Assembly: GCA_963795715.1 (NCBI GenBank)
Contig: CAWCIY010000003.1
Location: 310,001-374,000, forward strand
Length of the DNA: 64,000 nucleotides
Source: JAFEDN01 sp963795715
Lineage (GTDB): Bacteria; Pseudomonadota; Gammaproteobacteria; Coxiellales; Coxiellaceae
Reading direction: 5' to 3'
Under the pieces are notes generated by a model. That model made no database searches and was not told the DNA's origin. It saw nothing but the letters and a program-made list of their open reading frames with translations. The position numbers were made by a program, and so were the translations under genes. Position 1 is the stretch's first letter. Each line of letters begins with the position of its first letter. Of this stretch, positions 43,302 through 52,050 are shown one piece after another.

Positions 43302-44009
43302 ATGAAAAAAGGTATTATATTCATTCCAGCCATCTTTTCGATATGTGTCTATTCTTTGGCCCATGCTTACTACGGAAAAGAATTATGTAAGTATCCCCAA
43401 TTTTCGTGCGTTAAAGTCAGAAAAGGGGACTCCTGGGAGAAACGCTGGCCAGACCCTCGTGAAAGAGACATAGTTATGCGTTTAAATCGAACTAATCTGG
43501 ACATGGACGAGCGTTCCTGGGTGGTGGTTCCTAAAAATCTGGCCAATTTGGATGTTCTTGATTTAGCGCCATTTCCGGCTCAAATGAGTACCAAAGGCGA
43601 AAAACTGGTTTTAGTCGATTTTTCTAAAATGGCATTTGGCGCCTACGACCAACATGGACAGCTATTAAAATGGGGGCCCATTTCAGGAGGTAAGGCCTAT
43701 TGTGATGACATTCACCAGTCTTGCACCACCCCATCTGGAACCTATACTATTACCGTAAAAAAAGGGGCGGATTGCTTTTCTAGAATATTTCCGGTGGATA
43801 AAAAAGGAGGCGCACCCATGCCTTATTGCATGTTCTTTCATCAGGGATATGCTTTACATGGCTCACCCGCGGTTCCAGGTTACAACGCCAGTCATGGATG
43901 TGTACGGCTTTATACGGAAGACGCCCAATGGCTAAATGAAGAGTTTACTGATCTTGGCACTAAAGTCATTATTTTACCCAAGGAAGAAACCATAAAAGCA
44001 AAAGATTAA
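43302..44009 (+). CDS. L,D-transpeptidase (YkuD domain), exported
   Basis: This encodes 235 residues. A signal peptide (1-22, cleavage near SLAHA) directs it to the periplasm. Residues about 100-225 form the YkuD catalytic domain with H186 (ALHGSPAVPG) and the active-site SHGCVRL (H198, C200). It could form 3-3 cross-links in peptidoglycan or attach a lipoprotein. The segment at 30-80 with VRKGDSWEKRWPD is LysM-like but degenerate. Extra Cys pairs are present. GGGAAT precedes the ATG, and the gene is followed by ubiC. Confidence 0.9.
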   Translation: MKKGIIFIPAIFSICVYSLAHAYYGKELCKYPQFSCVKVRKGDSWEKRWPDPRERDIVMRLNRTNLDMDERSWVVVPKNLANLDVLDLAPFPAQMSTKGEKLVLVDFSKMAFGAYDQHGQLLKWGPISGGKAYCDDIHQSCTTPSGTYTITVKKGADCFSRIFPVDKKGGAPMPYCMFFHQGYALHGSPAVPGYNASHGCVRLYTEDAQWLNEEFTDLGTKVIILPKEETIKAKD

Positions 44010-44070
44010 CTAAAGCACGTCATCTCGCGATCAAGTAGTGTTTTGAAAAAATATATGTTAAGTTTTTTCC

Positions 44071-44634
44071 ATGAGAATAGACGAAATCGGCTGGCATGAA
44101 GTATCACAACAACCTCTGGGCGGTTGCACATTTTCCCAATGGCAACTGCTTTTATCCACAGATTCTCTAACAAAAAGACTGCGTTCACTCAGTCACAATC
44201 AAACTCAAATAAAACTTTTGAGAACTGAATTGGGACAACCCCACCCTGAAGAAAGTGAACTCATTGGCAAGGACCAACCCGTTTGGGTACGTGAGTCAAT
44301 CCACCTTTTTCAACAAAAAATTCCTTGGGTTTGGGCGCGAGTGCTGATACCTGAAAAAACGTTAGCAAACACCTCACTTGCGATTCAGTCCGAGCGATCC
44401 ATTGGGGAAATCTTGTTTCAAGACCCACAGCTAAAACGCACTGATTTCGCAATGACTGTTTTGTCTCCCGACCATGACTACTACCAGCCAATAACCCACT
44501 ACCTAGAGGTTCCGCCAAAAACAATATGGGCAAGACGCTCCCTTCTGTGGTTTAAACAACATCCTCTCTTTATCGCCGAAATTTTTCTGCCCAACTTGTT
44601 AGCTTATGTACAGCAATTCCCGTTGAATAGTTGA
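44071..44634 (+). CDS. ubiC: Chorismate lyase
   Basis: This encodes 187 residues. It converts chorismate to 4-hydroxybenzoate and pyruvate, the first committed step of ubiquinone synthesis. Family features are SLTKRL near residue 31, QPVWVRESIHL, PWVWARVLIPE and the end RRSLLWFKQHPLFIAEIFLP. The length is standard. It overlaps the probable start region of ubiA, so the two steps are coupled. Confidence 0.9.
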   Translation: MRIDEIGWHEVSQQPLGGCTFSQWQLLLSTDSLTKRLRSLSHNQTQIKLLRTELGQPHPEESELIGKDQPVWVRESIHLFQQKIPWVWARVLIPEKTLANTSLAIQSERSIGEILFQDPQLKRTDFAMTVLSPDHDYYQPITHYLEVPPKTIWARRSLLWFKQHPLFIAEIFLPNLLAYVQQFPLNS

Positions 44635-45653
44635 AAAATATATGGATTAAGCGCATGAACAAAATCATTTTCGTAAGCAACCCTTACCTGATGGGAGTTC
44701 GCAAGAGGGAGAAGAGCGGAGCGATCTCCCTCTTCATTCCTAAGTTCCGGCTTTGCCGGAACTTAGGATCAAAACCAGGAGGCAATTCCCGTTCAGCGGG
44801 AGTTGCCAAAATAACTGAATATTGGCGCTTAATGCGCTTTCATAAGCCCATAGGGATTCTATTATTGCTTTGGCCCACTTTGTGGGCCCTGTGGCTGGCA
44901 GCCCGAGGCTTGCCTTCTTTGAAAACGGTAGCGGTCTTTGTCCTGGGGGTGATTTTAATGAGAGCGGCTGGCTGCGTGATTAATGATATCGCCGATCGAA
45001 ACTTCGACGGACAGGTACGCCGTACCCAGCAACGGCCGTTAGCCACACGAGCCGTATCTGTTCGTGAGGCTCTCATCTTATTTTTTATTTTAATTACTCT
45101 GGCTGCAGGCTTAGTGATTATTTTTTTGAACCGGTTGAATTTATATCTAGCCATTTTAGGGTTAGCAATCGCTTGCTTTTACCCTTTCACCAAACGATTT
45201 ACCCATTTGCCTCAAGTGATACTGGGATTGGCCTTTGCTTGGGGAATCCCCATGGCCTTTGCCGAGATCCAAAATAAAATCCCAGGGATAAGCTGGTGGC
45301 TTTTTGCAACTACCTGTTTATGGATCGTAGTATATGACACTTTCTATGCCATGGCAGACAGAGAGGATGATCTGAAGATCGGAGTTAGATCGACCGCTAT
45401 TTTATTTGGCAAATATGATCGTCTTTTCACCATTTTGCTCCAAACTGTAGTGGTGGTCTCATTTTGCGGCATTGCCATTGATTACCATTTGAATTGGAAA
45501 TTTTATTTAGGTTGGAGTATTGCTTTATTGCTCATGCTGTACCAACAATATCTTATCCAGGAACGACGCCCGGAAGCTTGTTTCCAAGCTTTTTTAAACA
45601 ATAACTGGGTAGGGTTTGCTCTATTTTTCGGTCTATGGATGGGCTTACAGTAA
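44631..45653 (+). CDS. ubiA: 4-Hydroxybenzoate octaprenyltransferase with N-terminal repeat insertion
   Basis: The frame runs from TTG 44631; the ATG at 44655 is the likeliest start (332 residues). The usual UbiA is about 290 residues. After a short start (MNKIIFVSNPYL), about 39 residues are encoded by a hairpin repeat (44690-44807). The normal protein then begins at ITEYWRLMRFHKPIGILLLL. Both Asp-rich motifs are intact: NDIADRNFDGQV and DREDDLKIG. Multiple membrane helices are present. It prenylates 4-hydroxybenzoate at the inner membrane. Alternatively, translation starts within or after the repeat (ATG 44691 or 44832). Confidence 0.9.
   Translation: MKNIWIKRMNKIIFVSNPYLMGVRKREKSGAISLFIPKFRLCRNLGSKPGGNSRSAGVAKITEYWRLMRFHKPIGILLLLWPTLWALWLAARGLPSLKTVAVFVLGVILMRAAGCVINDIADRNFDGQVRRTQQRPLATRAVSVREALILFFILITLAAGLVIIFLNRLNLYLAILGLAIACFYPFTKRFTHLPQVILGLAFAWGIPMAFAEIQNKIPGISWWLFATTCLWIVVYDTFYAMADREDDLKIGVRSTAILFGKYDRLFTILLQTVVVVSFCGIAIDYHLNWKFYLGWSIALLLMLYQQYLIQERRPEACFQAFLNNNWVGFALFFGLWMGLQ
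44690..44807 (+). repeat. 118-bp hairpin repeat inserted in the ubiA 5' region
   Basis: The block starts GATGGGAGTTCGC and contains AAGTTCCGGCTTTGCCGGAA hairpins. It ends with ACCAGGAGGCAATTCCCG and CAGCGGGAGTTGCC. It aligns along its whole length with 45667-45786, and its two ends resemble those of the longer hemD repeat (GATGGGGGT and TCAGGAAGCGATTCCCG...CGGGAATCGC). The ubiA frame remains open across it. Confidence 0.8.
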
Positions 45654-45666
45654 GCCAACCTAGTCC

Positions 45667-45786
45667 GATGAGGGATCGTAAGTTCGATGCGGGCGGAGCG
45701 ACCTTTCCCTTCATTCCTGGGATCTGGCTTTGCCAGCGCCCAGGATTCAAACCAGGAAGCAAATCCCGCTTCAGCGGGAATTGCTG
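45667..45786. repeat. 120-bp hairpin repeat downstream of ubiA
   Basis: This is collinear with the repeat inside ubiA: GATGAGGGATCGTAAG, GGCGGAGCGACCTTTCCC, TTCATTCCTGGGATCTGGC, TTTGCCAGCGCCCAGGATTC, AAACCAGGAAGCAAATCCCG and CTTCAGCGGGAATTGCTGG. It starts 13 bases after the ubiA stop and ends 37 bases before the next gene. Its hairpins may act as a terminator or stabilise the ubiA transcript. Confidence 0.8.
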
Positions 45787-45822
45787 GAACACCATTTGAA
45801 AATGTGATATAAACAGCAACTT

Positions 45823-46749
45823 ATGATCAGTATCATCATTCCTATGAAGAACGAATCTGAAGGGCTTTCAGTGCTGTTCTCAAAATTACTGCCTGACCTT
45901 GAGCGCTGCCAACAGACTTTTGAAATCATTGCGGTCAATGACGGCAGTACCGATGATACTTTGGTACGGCTAATTGAATTTCAAAAAAAAATCTCCAATT
46001 TAAGAATCATTGATTTGTCTCGAAATTTTGGTAAAGAAGCCGCTTTAACCGCAGGAATGGCAGCAGCCCGCGGAGATGCAGCCATACCCATAGATGCCGA
46101 TTTGCAGGACCCGACCGAATTAATACCCGAACTAATCGCCAAGTGGCAGCAAGGCTATGAAATGGTGATTACTGCCCGCGACGAACGTTCCAGTGACAGT
46201 TTTTTCAAGCGAGTTTTCTCCAAATCCTTCTATTGGGTATTTAATCTTTTTTCCAATACCCATTTAATACCCAATGCCGGCGATTTTCGTTTATTTGATC
46301 GAAAATTTATAAATGCATTTCTAGCCTTGCCTGAAAGGACGCGATTCAATAAAGGACTATTTGCCTGGCTGGGTTTCCGTTCTTGCATAATTACCCATGT
46401 GAGACCAGAGCGTGCGGTCGGTCAATCCAAATGGAATTATCGAAAATTATTTCAGTTTGCCATTGATGGCCTAACCTCTTTTAGCGCAGCGCCACTCACC
46501 ATGTTTAGCTATATTGGTTTTTTAACAGCGTTCTTAGCGATTATTTACGGCATTTATATTGTTGTTCATACTTTGTTGTATGGACGTTCTGTCCCCGGTT
46601 ATCCCTCCATCATCGCCCTCATCCTATTTTTTGGCGGTTTGAATATGATTGGTATTGGGATTTTAGGGGAGTATATTTCTAGAATTTTTGCTGAAACTAA
46701 GCAACGCCCACTTTATATAATCCGTAATATCTATGAATCGAACCTTTAA
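45823..46749 (+). CDS. GtrB/DPM1-like family 2 glycosyltransferase
   Basis: This encodes 308 residues. It is a membrane-anchored GT2 enzyme that transfers a sugar from a nucleotide donor to polyprenyl phosphate. Motifs are SIIIPMKNESEG, VNDGSTDDTL, LSRNFGKEAAL, the DXD-type IDADLQDP and QSKWNYRKL. Two C-terminal membrane helices (about 230-255 and 265-290) fit the GtrB layout. It overlaps the GT87 gene by 17 bases. Together they form a lipid-linked sugar pathway: loading of the carrier, then transfer on the far side of the membrane. Confidence 0.88.
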   Translation: MISIIIPMKNESEGLSVLFSKLLPDLERCQQTFEIIAVNDGSTDDTLVRLIEFQKKISNLRIIDLSRNFGKEAALTAGMAAARGDAAIPIDADLQDPTELIPELIAKWQQGYEMVITARDERSSDSFFKRVFSKSFYWVFNLFSNTHLIPNAGDFRLFDRKFINAFLALPERTRFNKGLFAWLGFRSCIITHVRPERAVGQSKWNYRKLFQFAIDGLTSFSAAPLTMFSYIGFLTAFLAIIYGIYIVVHTLLYGRSVPGYPSIIALILFFGGLNMIGIGILGEYISRIFAETKQRPLYIIRNIYESNL

Positions 46750-47860
46750 AATCACGATATTATTATGGCTATTATACGCAATTATCATGATTTTTTTTGT
46801 TGGCCACCATCGCACTGTCAGCATTAATTACTGGCTGGCTGCCAATCAATGGATTGCGGAACGACCCCTGTATAGTAACAATGGCATTGGTTATATTTAT
46901 TTACCTCAATCTGCAATTTTATATGCGCTTCTCACCCCGCTCTCGTTTGATAGAAGTGAAGAGCTTTGGCGAATCTTGTCTTTAAGCGTTTTTATTTGGG
47001 GTTTATTGAGAATTTCTGAATTAATTTCAGCTTTAACCGCGCACAAATTAAAAACTTCTTTTTTAGTTTTAAGCCTGATCGCATTTCCTTTGTGCTTTGA
47101 TAGCGTTCGAAACGGTCAGGCTCATTTAATGGTTACCGGTTTGATGATGCTGGCGACTTATTCTATCAGCAAAGAGCGGTGGCAACAGGCTGCATTTTTG
47201 ACAGCGCTGGCTCTTTTTATTAAACCAACCGCAATTGTATACCTGCTGCTGGTGTCGACAGTGTTTTTTTCAGATATTGGTTTATATTTGTTGCTTTGGA
47301 TCGCTGGATTTATGTTCTTACCTTTTTTAACAGCTTCCGGAACTTATGTTATTAGCCAATACATCGACTTCTCCCACATGTTAGTGAACGCTGCCAATTT
47401 AGGTCACAGCCAAGATTGGGCACAAATTTTCAATTTGATTTCTCAAAGTGGCTGGGAGATGCCCCATTTCTTTCAGAATTTAACTCGATTGTTGGTCGCT
47501 TTGTTAGTGTTAGTAACTGCTTATCTAATTAAAAATAAAGCGCGTCTTGCCAACACTTCATTATGGATATTGATGCTGGCCATGGTTTACCTGATGTTAT
47601 TTAATCCCCGCACCGAAAATAACGATTATATGATGCTGACTCCGGTATTAGGTTATTGCATTATTGAATGCATACAAAACAAAAAAATATTTGGCTTATT
47701 GTTTTTACTACTGCTCACTTTTGGCTTGATAGATTGTTTTTATATTTCAAATCTGATTCCCGGTCATCGCAATTGGGCGGCGCCATTCATGACAGTGATT
47801 CTTGCGGCTTGGTTAGCACTAGACTCAGGACACCTAATGGCCAAAGCAGTCAGGAAATGA
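46733..47860 (+). CDS. GT87-like (DUF2029) membrane glycosyltransferase
   Basis: This encodes 375 residues with about nine hydrophobic helices. The early periplasmic loop ANQWIAERPLYSNNGIGYIY and the RNGQAHLMVTGLMMLA segment are typical of polyprenol-phosphate-sugar-dependent GT87 mannosyltransferases. It probably uses the lipid-linked sugar made by the overlapping GT2 gene. The acceptor (LPS core, lipid A or another glycan) cannot be told. Confidence 0.75.
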   Translation: MNRTFKITILLWLLYAIIMIFFVGHHRTVSINYWLAANQWIAERPLYSNNGIGYIYLPQSAILYALLTPLSFDRSEELWRILSLSVFIWGLLRISELISALTAHKLKTSFLVLSLIAFPLCFDSVRNGQAHLMVTGLMMLATYSISKERWQQAAFLTALALFIKPTAIVYLLLVSTVFFSDIGLYLLLWIAGFMFLPFLTASGTYVISQYIDFSHMLVNAANLGHSQDWAQIFNLISQSGWEMPHFFQNLTRLLVALLVLVTAYLIKNKARLANTSLWILMLAMVYLMLFNPRTENNDYMMLTPVLGYCIIECIQNKKIFGLLFLLLLTFGLIDCFYISNLIPGHRNWAAPFMTVILAAWLALDSGHLMAKAVRK

Positions 47861-47899
47861 TATGATGCCAGCTTTCTATTTTTAAACTGGATATGATTT

Positions 47900-49064
47900 A
47901 TGAATAAAAGTGTTTTTACTTCTGAATCGGTCGCAGAAGGTCATCCTGATAAGTTGGCTGATCAAATTTCTGATGCGGTGTTAGATGCTTTATTGACAAA
48001 AGATACCTAACGCCCGTGTAGCCTGTGAAGTAGTGATTAAATCAGGCATGGTGTTAATAACCGGAGAAATCACCACCACCGCCTGGGTGGATATGGAACA
48101 AGTCGCCCGAAAAGTCATTCGCGAAGTAGGTTATTGTGATCATCAATATGGTTTTGATGCTGACACCTGCGTGGTGCTGACCGCGATCAGCAAACAATCT
48201 CCTGATATCGCCATGGGTGTAGAATGACCCAAGAAAAAATAAAGAATTAGGCGCCGGCGATCAAGGCATGATGTTTGGTTATGCCTCGCAATGAAACCGA
48301 TGTGCTGATGCCTGCACCCATCACTTTTGCCCATCGATTGATGCAGACGGCAAGCCGAAGTTCGTAAAACAGGATCTTGCCTTGGTTACGACCCGATGGC
48401 AAATGCCAACTGACTTTTATTTATGAAAATGATAAGCCCGTCGGCATAGATTGCGTTGTGCTTTCCACCCAACACGATCCTGATGTGACTCAAAAAACTA
48501 TCGTCGAAGGGGTGATGGAAGAAATTATTAAACCGGTTATTGCCGGCAAAATGGCTGCATAAAAACACGAAATATTACATCAACCCCACCGGACGTTTTG
48601 TCATCGGCGGCCCAGTCAGCGACTGCGGATTAACCGGCCGAAAAATTATCGTCGACACTTACGGCGGCATGGCTCGTCATGGCGGCGGCTGTTTTTCCGG
48701 TAAAGATCCCACCAAAGTAGATCGTTCTGCCGCTTATTTAGCTCGTTATATTGCCAAAAATATTGTTGCTGCCGATTTGGCGGATCGCTGTGAAGTGCAA
48801 TTATCTTATGCCATCGGCGTGGCTGAACCTACCTCGGTGCGTATCGAAACTTTCGGCACCGGCAAAGTCAGCGATGAGCAAATCAGCCAATGGGTTCGCA
48901 AACATTTTGAATTACGTCCTTATGGCATAATTCAAAGTTTAAATTTATTGCAACCCATTTATCGTGCAACCGCAGCTTATGGCCATTTTGGTCGCAAAGA
49001 ACCTGGTTTTACTTGGGAAAAAACTGATAAAGCAGCTATTTTGAAACAAGAGGCTGAAACAAGT
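47900..49064 (+). pseudogene. metK: S-adenosylmethionine synthetase, frameshifted
   Basis: The protein is recognisable throughout (TSESVAEGHPDKLADQISDA, GAGDQGMMFGYA, NETDVLMPAPITFAHRL, IVDTYGGMARHGGG and FSGKDPTKVDRSAAY). It is split by about six single-base indels: near 48004 (extra A in GATACCTAAC), near 48227-48235, near 48285 (extra C), near 48350, near 48375, and near 48549 (extra A in AAAATGG). The 3' half is in one frame and runs without a stop into ahcY. Conserved residues between the breaks are intact, so decay is recent or the breaks are base-call errors. Confidence 0.88.
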
Positions 49065-50378
49065 ATGAGTAAACTAAGTAAAGTCTGTACAATTCAAGAT
49101 TATCAAATCGCCGACCTCAATTTAGCCGAATGGGGACGCAAAGAAATTGCCATTGCTGAATCGGAAATGCCTGGTTTGATGGCCTTGCGTGAGCAATACG
49201 GCGCCACAAAACCATTAAAAGGTGCGCGAATTACCGGTTGTATGCACATGACCATTGAAACCGCGGTGTTGATTGAAACCTTGATCGAATTAGGCGCACA
49301 AGTGCGTTGGTCTTCTTGTAATATTTATTCTACCCAAGATCATGCTGCAGCCGCCTTGGTGGCGCGCGGAATTCCCATTTTTGCTTGGAAAGGTGAAACT
49401 GAAGAAGAATATTACGATTGTATTGAACGAACTTTGCCGGGCCGGATGGCTGGACACCCAATTTGTTGTTGGATGACGGCGGTGATTTAACCGCGGTCGT
49501 TCATGAAAAACATCCGCATCTTTTGAAAAATATCAAAGGCTTAACCGAAGAAACCACCACCGGCGTCCATCGTTTATATGAAATGGCCGCCAAAGGCACG
49601 TTTAAAAGTGCCGGCGATTAACGTAAATGATTCAGTGACTAAATCTAAATTTGATAATTTATATGGTTGCCGCGAATCATTAGTCGATGCTTTAAAACGA
49701 GCCACTGATGTGATGATTGCCGGCAAAACTGCCGTTGTGGCAGGTTATGGCGATGTGGGCAAAGGCTGCGCCCAAGCGCTGCAAGCTTTGGGCGCCAAAG
49801 TATGGGTAACCGAAATTGATCCAATTTGTGCCTTGCAGGCGGCGATGGAAGGTTTCCCTGTAGTCACCATGGAAGAGGCCGCGCCTGTTGGCGATATTTT
49901 TGTAACCGCCACAGGCAATCATCACGTGATTCGTCATGAACATATGCAAGCCATGAAAAACCAAGCCATTGTGTGCAACATTGGCCATTTTGATGTTGAA
50001 ATTGATGTGGCTTCATTAGAAAAATTGCGATGGGAAAATATTAAACCGCAAGTGGATCATGTTATTTTCCCTGACGGCAAGCGCATTATTTTATTGGCTC
50101 GAGGCCGATTGGTTAATTTAGGTTGCGCCAGCGGCCATCCCAGTTTTGTCATGTCAAATTCTTTTACCAACCAAGTTTTGGCGCAAATGGAATTATGGCA
50201 ACACCGGGAACAATATGAGAATAAAGTTTACGTTCTGCCAAAACATTTAGACGAACAAGTCGCTCGCTTACATTTGGCTCGAATCAACGCCAAGCTGACG
50301 ACACTAACCGATGAACAGGCAAAATACTTGGGCGTTAATAAACACGGGCCTTACAAGCCAGATTATTATCGCTATTAA
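49065..50378 (+). pseudogene. ahcY: S-adenosylhomocysteinase, frameshifted
   Basis: This gene hydrolyses S-adenosylhomocysteine to adenosine and homocysteine. The start ATG 49065 is in frame with the metK tail. Typical blocks are present: CMHMTIETAVLIETLIELGA, SSCNIYSTQDHAAAAL, AGYGDVGKGCAQALQALGA, CNIGHFDVEID and the C-terminal KPDYYRY. Two frameshifts interrupt it: near 49436-49440 (before GPDGWTPNLLLDDGGDLT) and near 49602 (an extra T in ACGTTTAAAAG). The last 800 bp are in one frame. Both metK and ahcY are affected, so the S-adenosylmethionine cycle would be lost if the breaks are real. Confidence 0.88.
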
Positions 50379-50379
50379 A

Positions 50380-50455
50380 AACCCCATCAATCACCCCCTT
50401 TTAAAGGGGAGGCTTTTGCAAAACCCCTCCCTTTAGAAAAGGGAGGGGGTGGGAT
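50380..50455. terminator. C/G-run hairpins downstream of ahcY
   Basis: CCCCTTTTAAAGGGG and CCTCCCTTTAGAAAAGGGAGG form two consecutive hairpins, and outer AAACCCCATC and GGTGGGATTT segments also pair roughly. This resembles the folA-apaH inverted repeat (12934-13023). It ends in AT-rich sequence and probably terminates the ahcY transcript. Confidence 0.6.
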
Positions 50456-50499
50456 TTATTTAAAGTAGTAAAATATTTTTAAAATATAGAAGGTAACAA

Positions 50500-51507
50500 A
50501 TGAAATTCTTTCAATATTTTTTTACAAAAGAATCTAAAACCCGGGCCCCTATCTCAATCCCCCAACCTGTCAAACTCACTGAGAAAGAATTGGCCGATTG
50601 TGCAGCTGAAATGAAAAGATTGTTGGTAGTTTACAAATTGGAAAAGCACTTAATTGACCCATTTATCCAACTTCCTGATCCGGCAAGCGTACTCTCATTA
50701 CTGCAGTTTTGCCATGAAGTAAATATTTTGAATTCAAATATTATCGAGAATTTTATTAAAAAAAATTATATTTACGCCCCGTTCATTTTAAAGCTAACTG
50801 AATTTCTGAGTCATAAATTTTATCTAAAGGAAGATTTGGCTCGAGTGATCGATGAACCTGAACACGCTGAAAAATTTTTGTATGCCTACCACCTCATTAT
50901 TACTAAGAAACCTGAAATCTACCCAACTGTGAGAAATTATATTTTTGATGGCACTGAATATTCTCTCGAGTTTGCTCAATTATGTTTATCTCAAAAAAAT
51001 TCAGATAGCTTAAAAGCAGTTTGTGAGCTTTTTGAAACATTCGCTTTCTCATCGCCTACTGATACTGAATCGAAAACTTTATCTTGTATTCTGAAACAAC
51101 AACCGGATCGATTTAATCACCTAGCTCTAGGAGTTAGTTTTTTAAAATTGTGTAATATCCCCTATGCAAATCACCTCGACCGTTTGATGCAATATGACGA
51201 TATTCAAAATATTGTTGGCATATTATCTTTTTTTAATAAGAATTCTCTACTTTCGTTTGAAACTTGTAATCTCGTACTTAAGAATGAAGAATTCGCAAAT
51301 GCTATCTTTAACCAATTACATTTTTTAGTTGCTCTTGGTTTAAAGATAGCTCCTCAAATGAAAGATATCTTTCAGAGTTATGATCGAACACGTCAACAAA
51401 GAGAGCAAAATCTACATGCCTTCTTTTCAGGACAACAATGTAATAATATTTATCTTCCTAAGCCAATTGTAGAATTAACACTGCAATATTTGCGACCGGG
51501 TCAGTAA
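50500..51507 (+). CDS. Hypothetical helical protein with C-terminal F-box-like motif
   Basis: This encodes 335 residues. GAAGGTAACAA precedes the ATG. The protein is almost wholly helical, with repeated Leu-rich segments that may form an alpha-solenoid. The C-terminus NIYLPKPIVELTLQYLRPG matches the LP..I..L...YL motif shared with three other orphan proteins here. There is no signal peptide. An effector role is possible. The last 50 bases overlap a convergent frame. Confidence 0.6.
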   Translation: MKFFQYFFTKESKTRAPISIPQPVKLTEKELADCAAEMKRLLVVYKLEKHLIDPFIQLPDPASVLSLLQFCHEVNILNSNIIENFIKKNYIYAPFILKLTEFLSHKFYLKEDLARVIDEPEHAEKFLYAYHLIITKKPEIYPTVRNYIFDGTEYSLEFAQLCLSQKNSDSLKAVCELFETFAFSSPTDTESKTLSCILKQQPDRFNHLALGVSFLKLCNIPYANHLDRLMQYDDIQNIVGILSFFNKNSLLSFETCNLVLKNEEFANAIFNQLHFLVALGLKIAPQMKDIFQSYDRTRQQREQNLHAFFSGQQCNNIYLPKPIVELTLQYLRPGQ

Positions 51508-51970
51508 TGATACTGGCATTGTTAAATAACCGGCAGTTCAACTCCCGAAAAGCACCACAACACCAAGCTGCATCGAACGGAAGGGGTCCCAGCCCGATGC
51601 AGCATTGGTGCATGAGCTGGTTCAATCTTGCTGAATTACTTCTTTTATCCCACAACTTCCTGTTCTCCAGGTTTTCCCCTTGACGAGCTTGCCGAATAAA
51701 GCAGCCAGCCATCAAGACGCACGCACCCTCATTGCTGTATGGAGCAGCTTGAAAGAACATATACGCGTCTTCGTGTAAATCAAAGAGAAACGAACCCAGA
51801 TAAAACAGGTCGTTTAAAAGAAAGGAATAATCAGTTAAAATATCAACAGCCATGTTAACAACATACCTTGCTAATGTGGTTAGCGGGTCCGAGTGCTCAT
51901 TACACTCGGGTCTCGCGTCTAGATAGTATAATACTTTCTGAGAAGAAAACAATCTTTTTATATACAGCAT
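51458..51970 (-). CDS. Hypothetical protein, Cys-rich, doubtful
   Basis: This encodes about 170 residues from the ATG at 51970; an upstream TTG at 51979 is possible. The middle (LFDLHEDAYMFFQAAPYSNE, then GACVLMAGCFIRQARQGENL) looks like real protein. The C-terminus (CCGAFRELNCRLFNNASIIT) runs 50 bases into the 3' end of the convergent gene 50500-51507. GC content is higher than in neighbouring genes. No family is recognised. It could be a gene whose stop was lost and moved into the neighbour. Confidence 0.45.
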   Translation of the reverse strand: MLYIKRLFSSQKVLYYLDARPECNEHSDPLTTLARYVVNMAVDILTDYSFLLNDLFYLGSFLFDLHEDAYMFFQAAPYSNEGACVLMAGCFIRQARQGENLENRKLWDKRSNSARLNQLMHQCCIGLGPLPFDAAWCCGAFRELNCRLFNNASIITDPVANIAVLILQLA

Positions 51971-52050
51971 TCCCGTCAATGGAAATTGACTCTGCGCGAT
52001 AGGAGATTGCTAAGGAAAATAGGTCATGAATTATTTTTGGATAAATTTTT

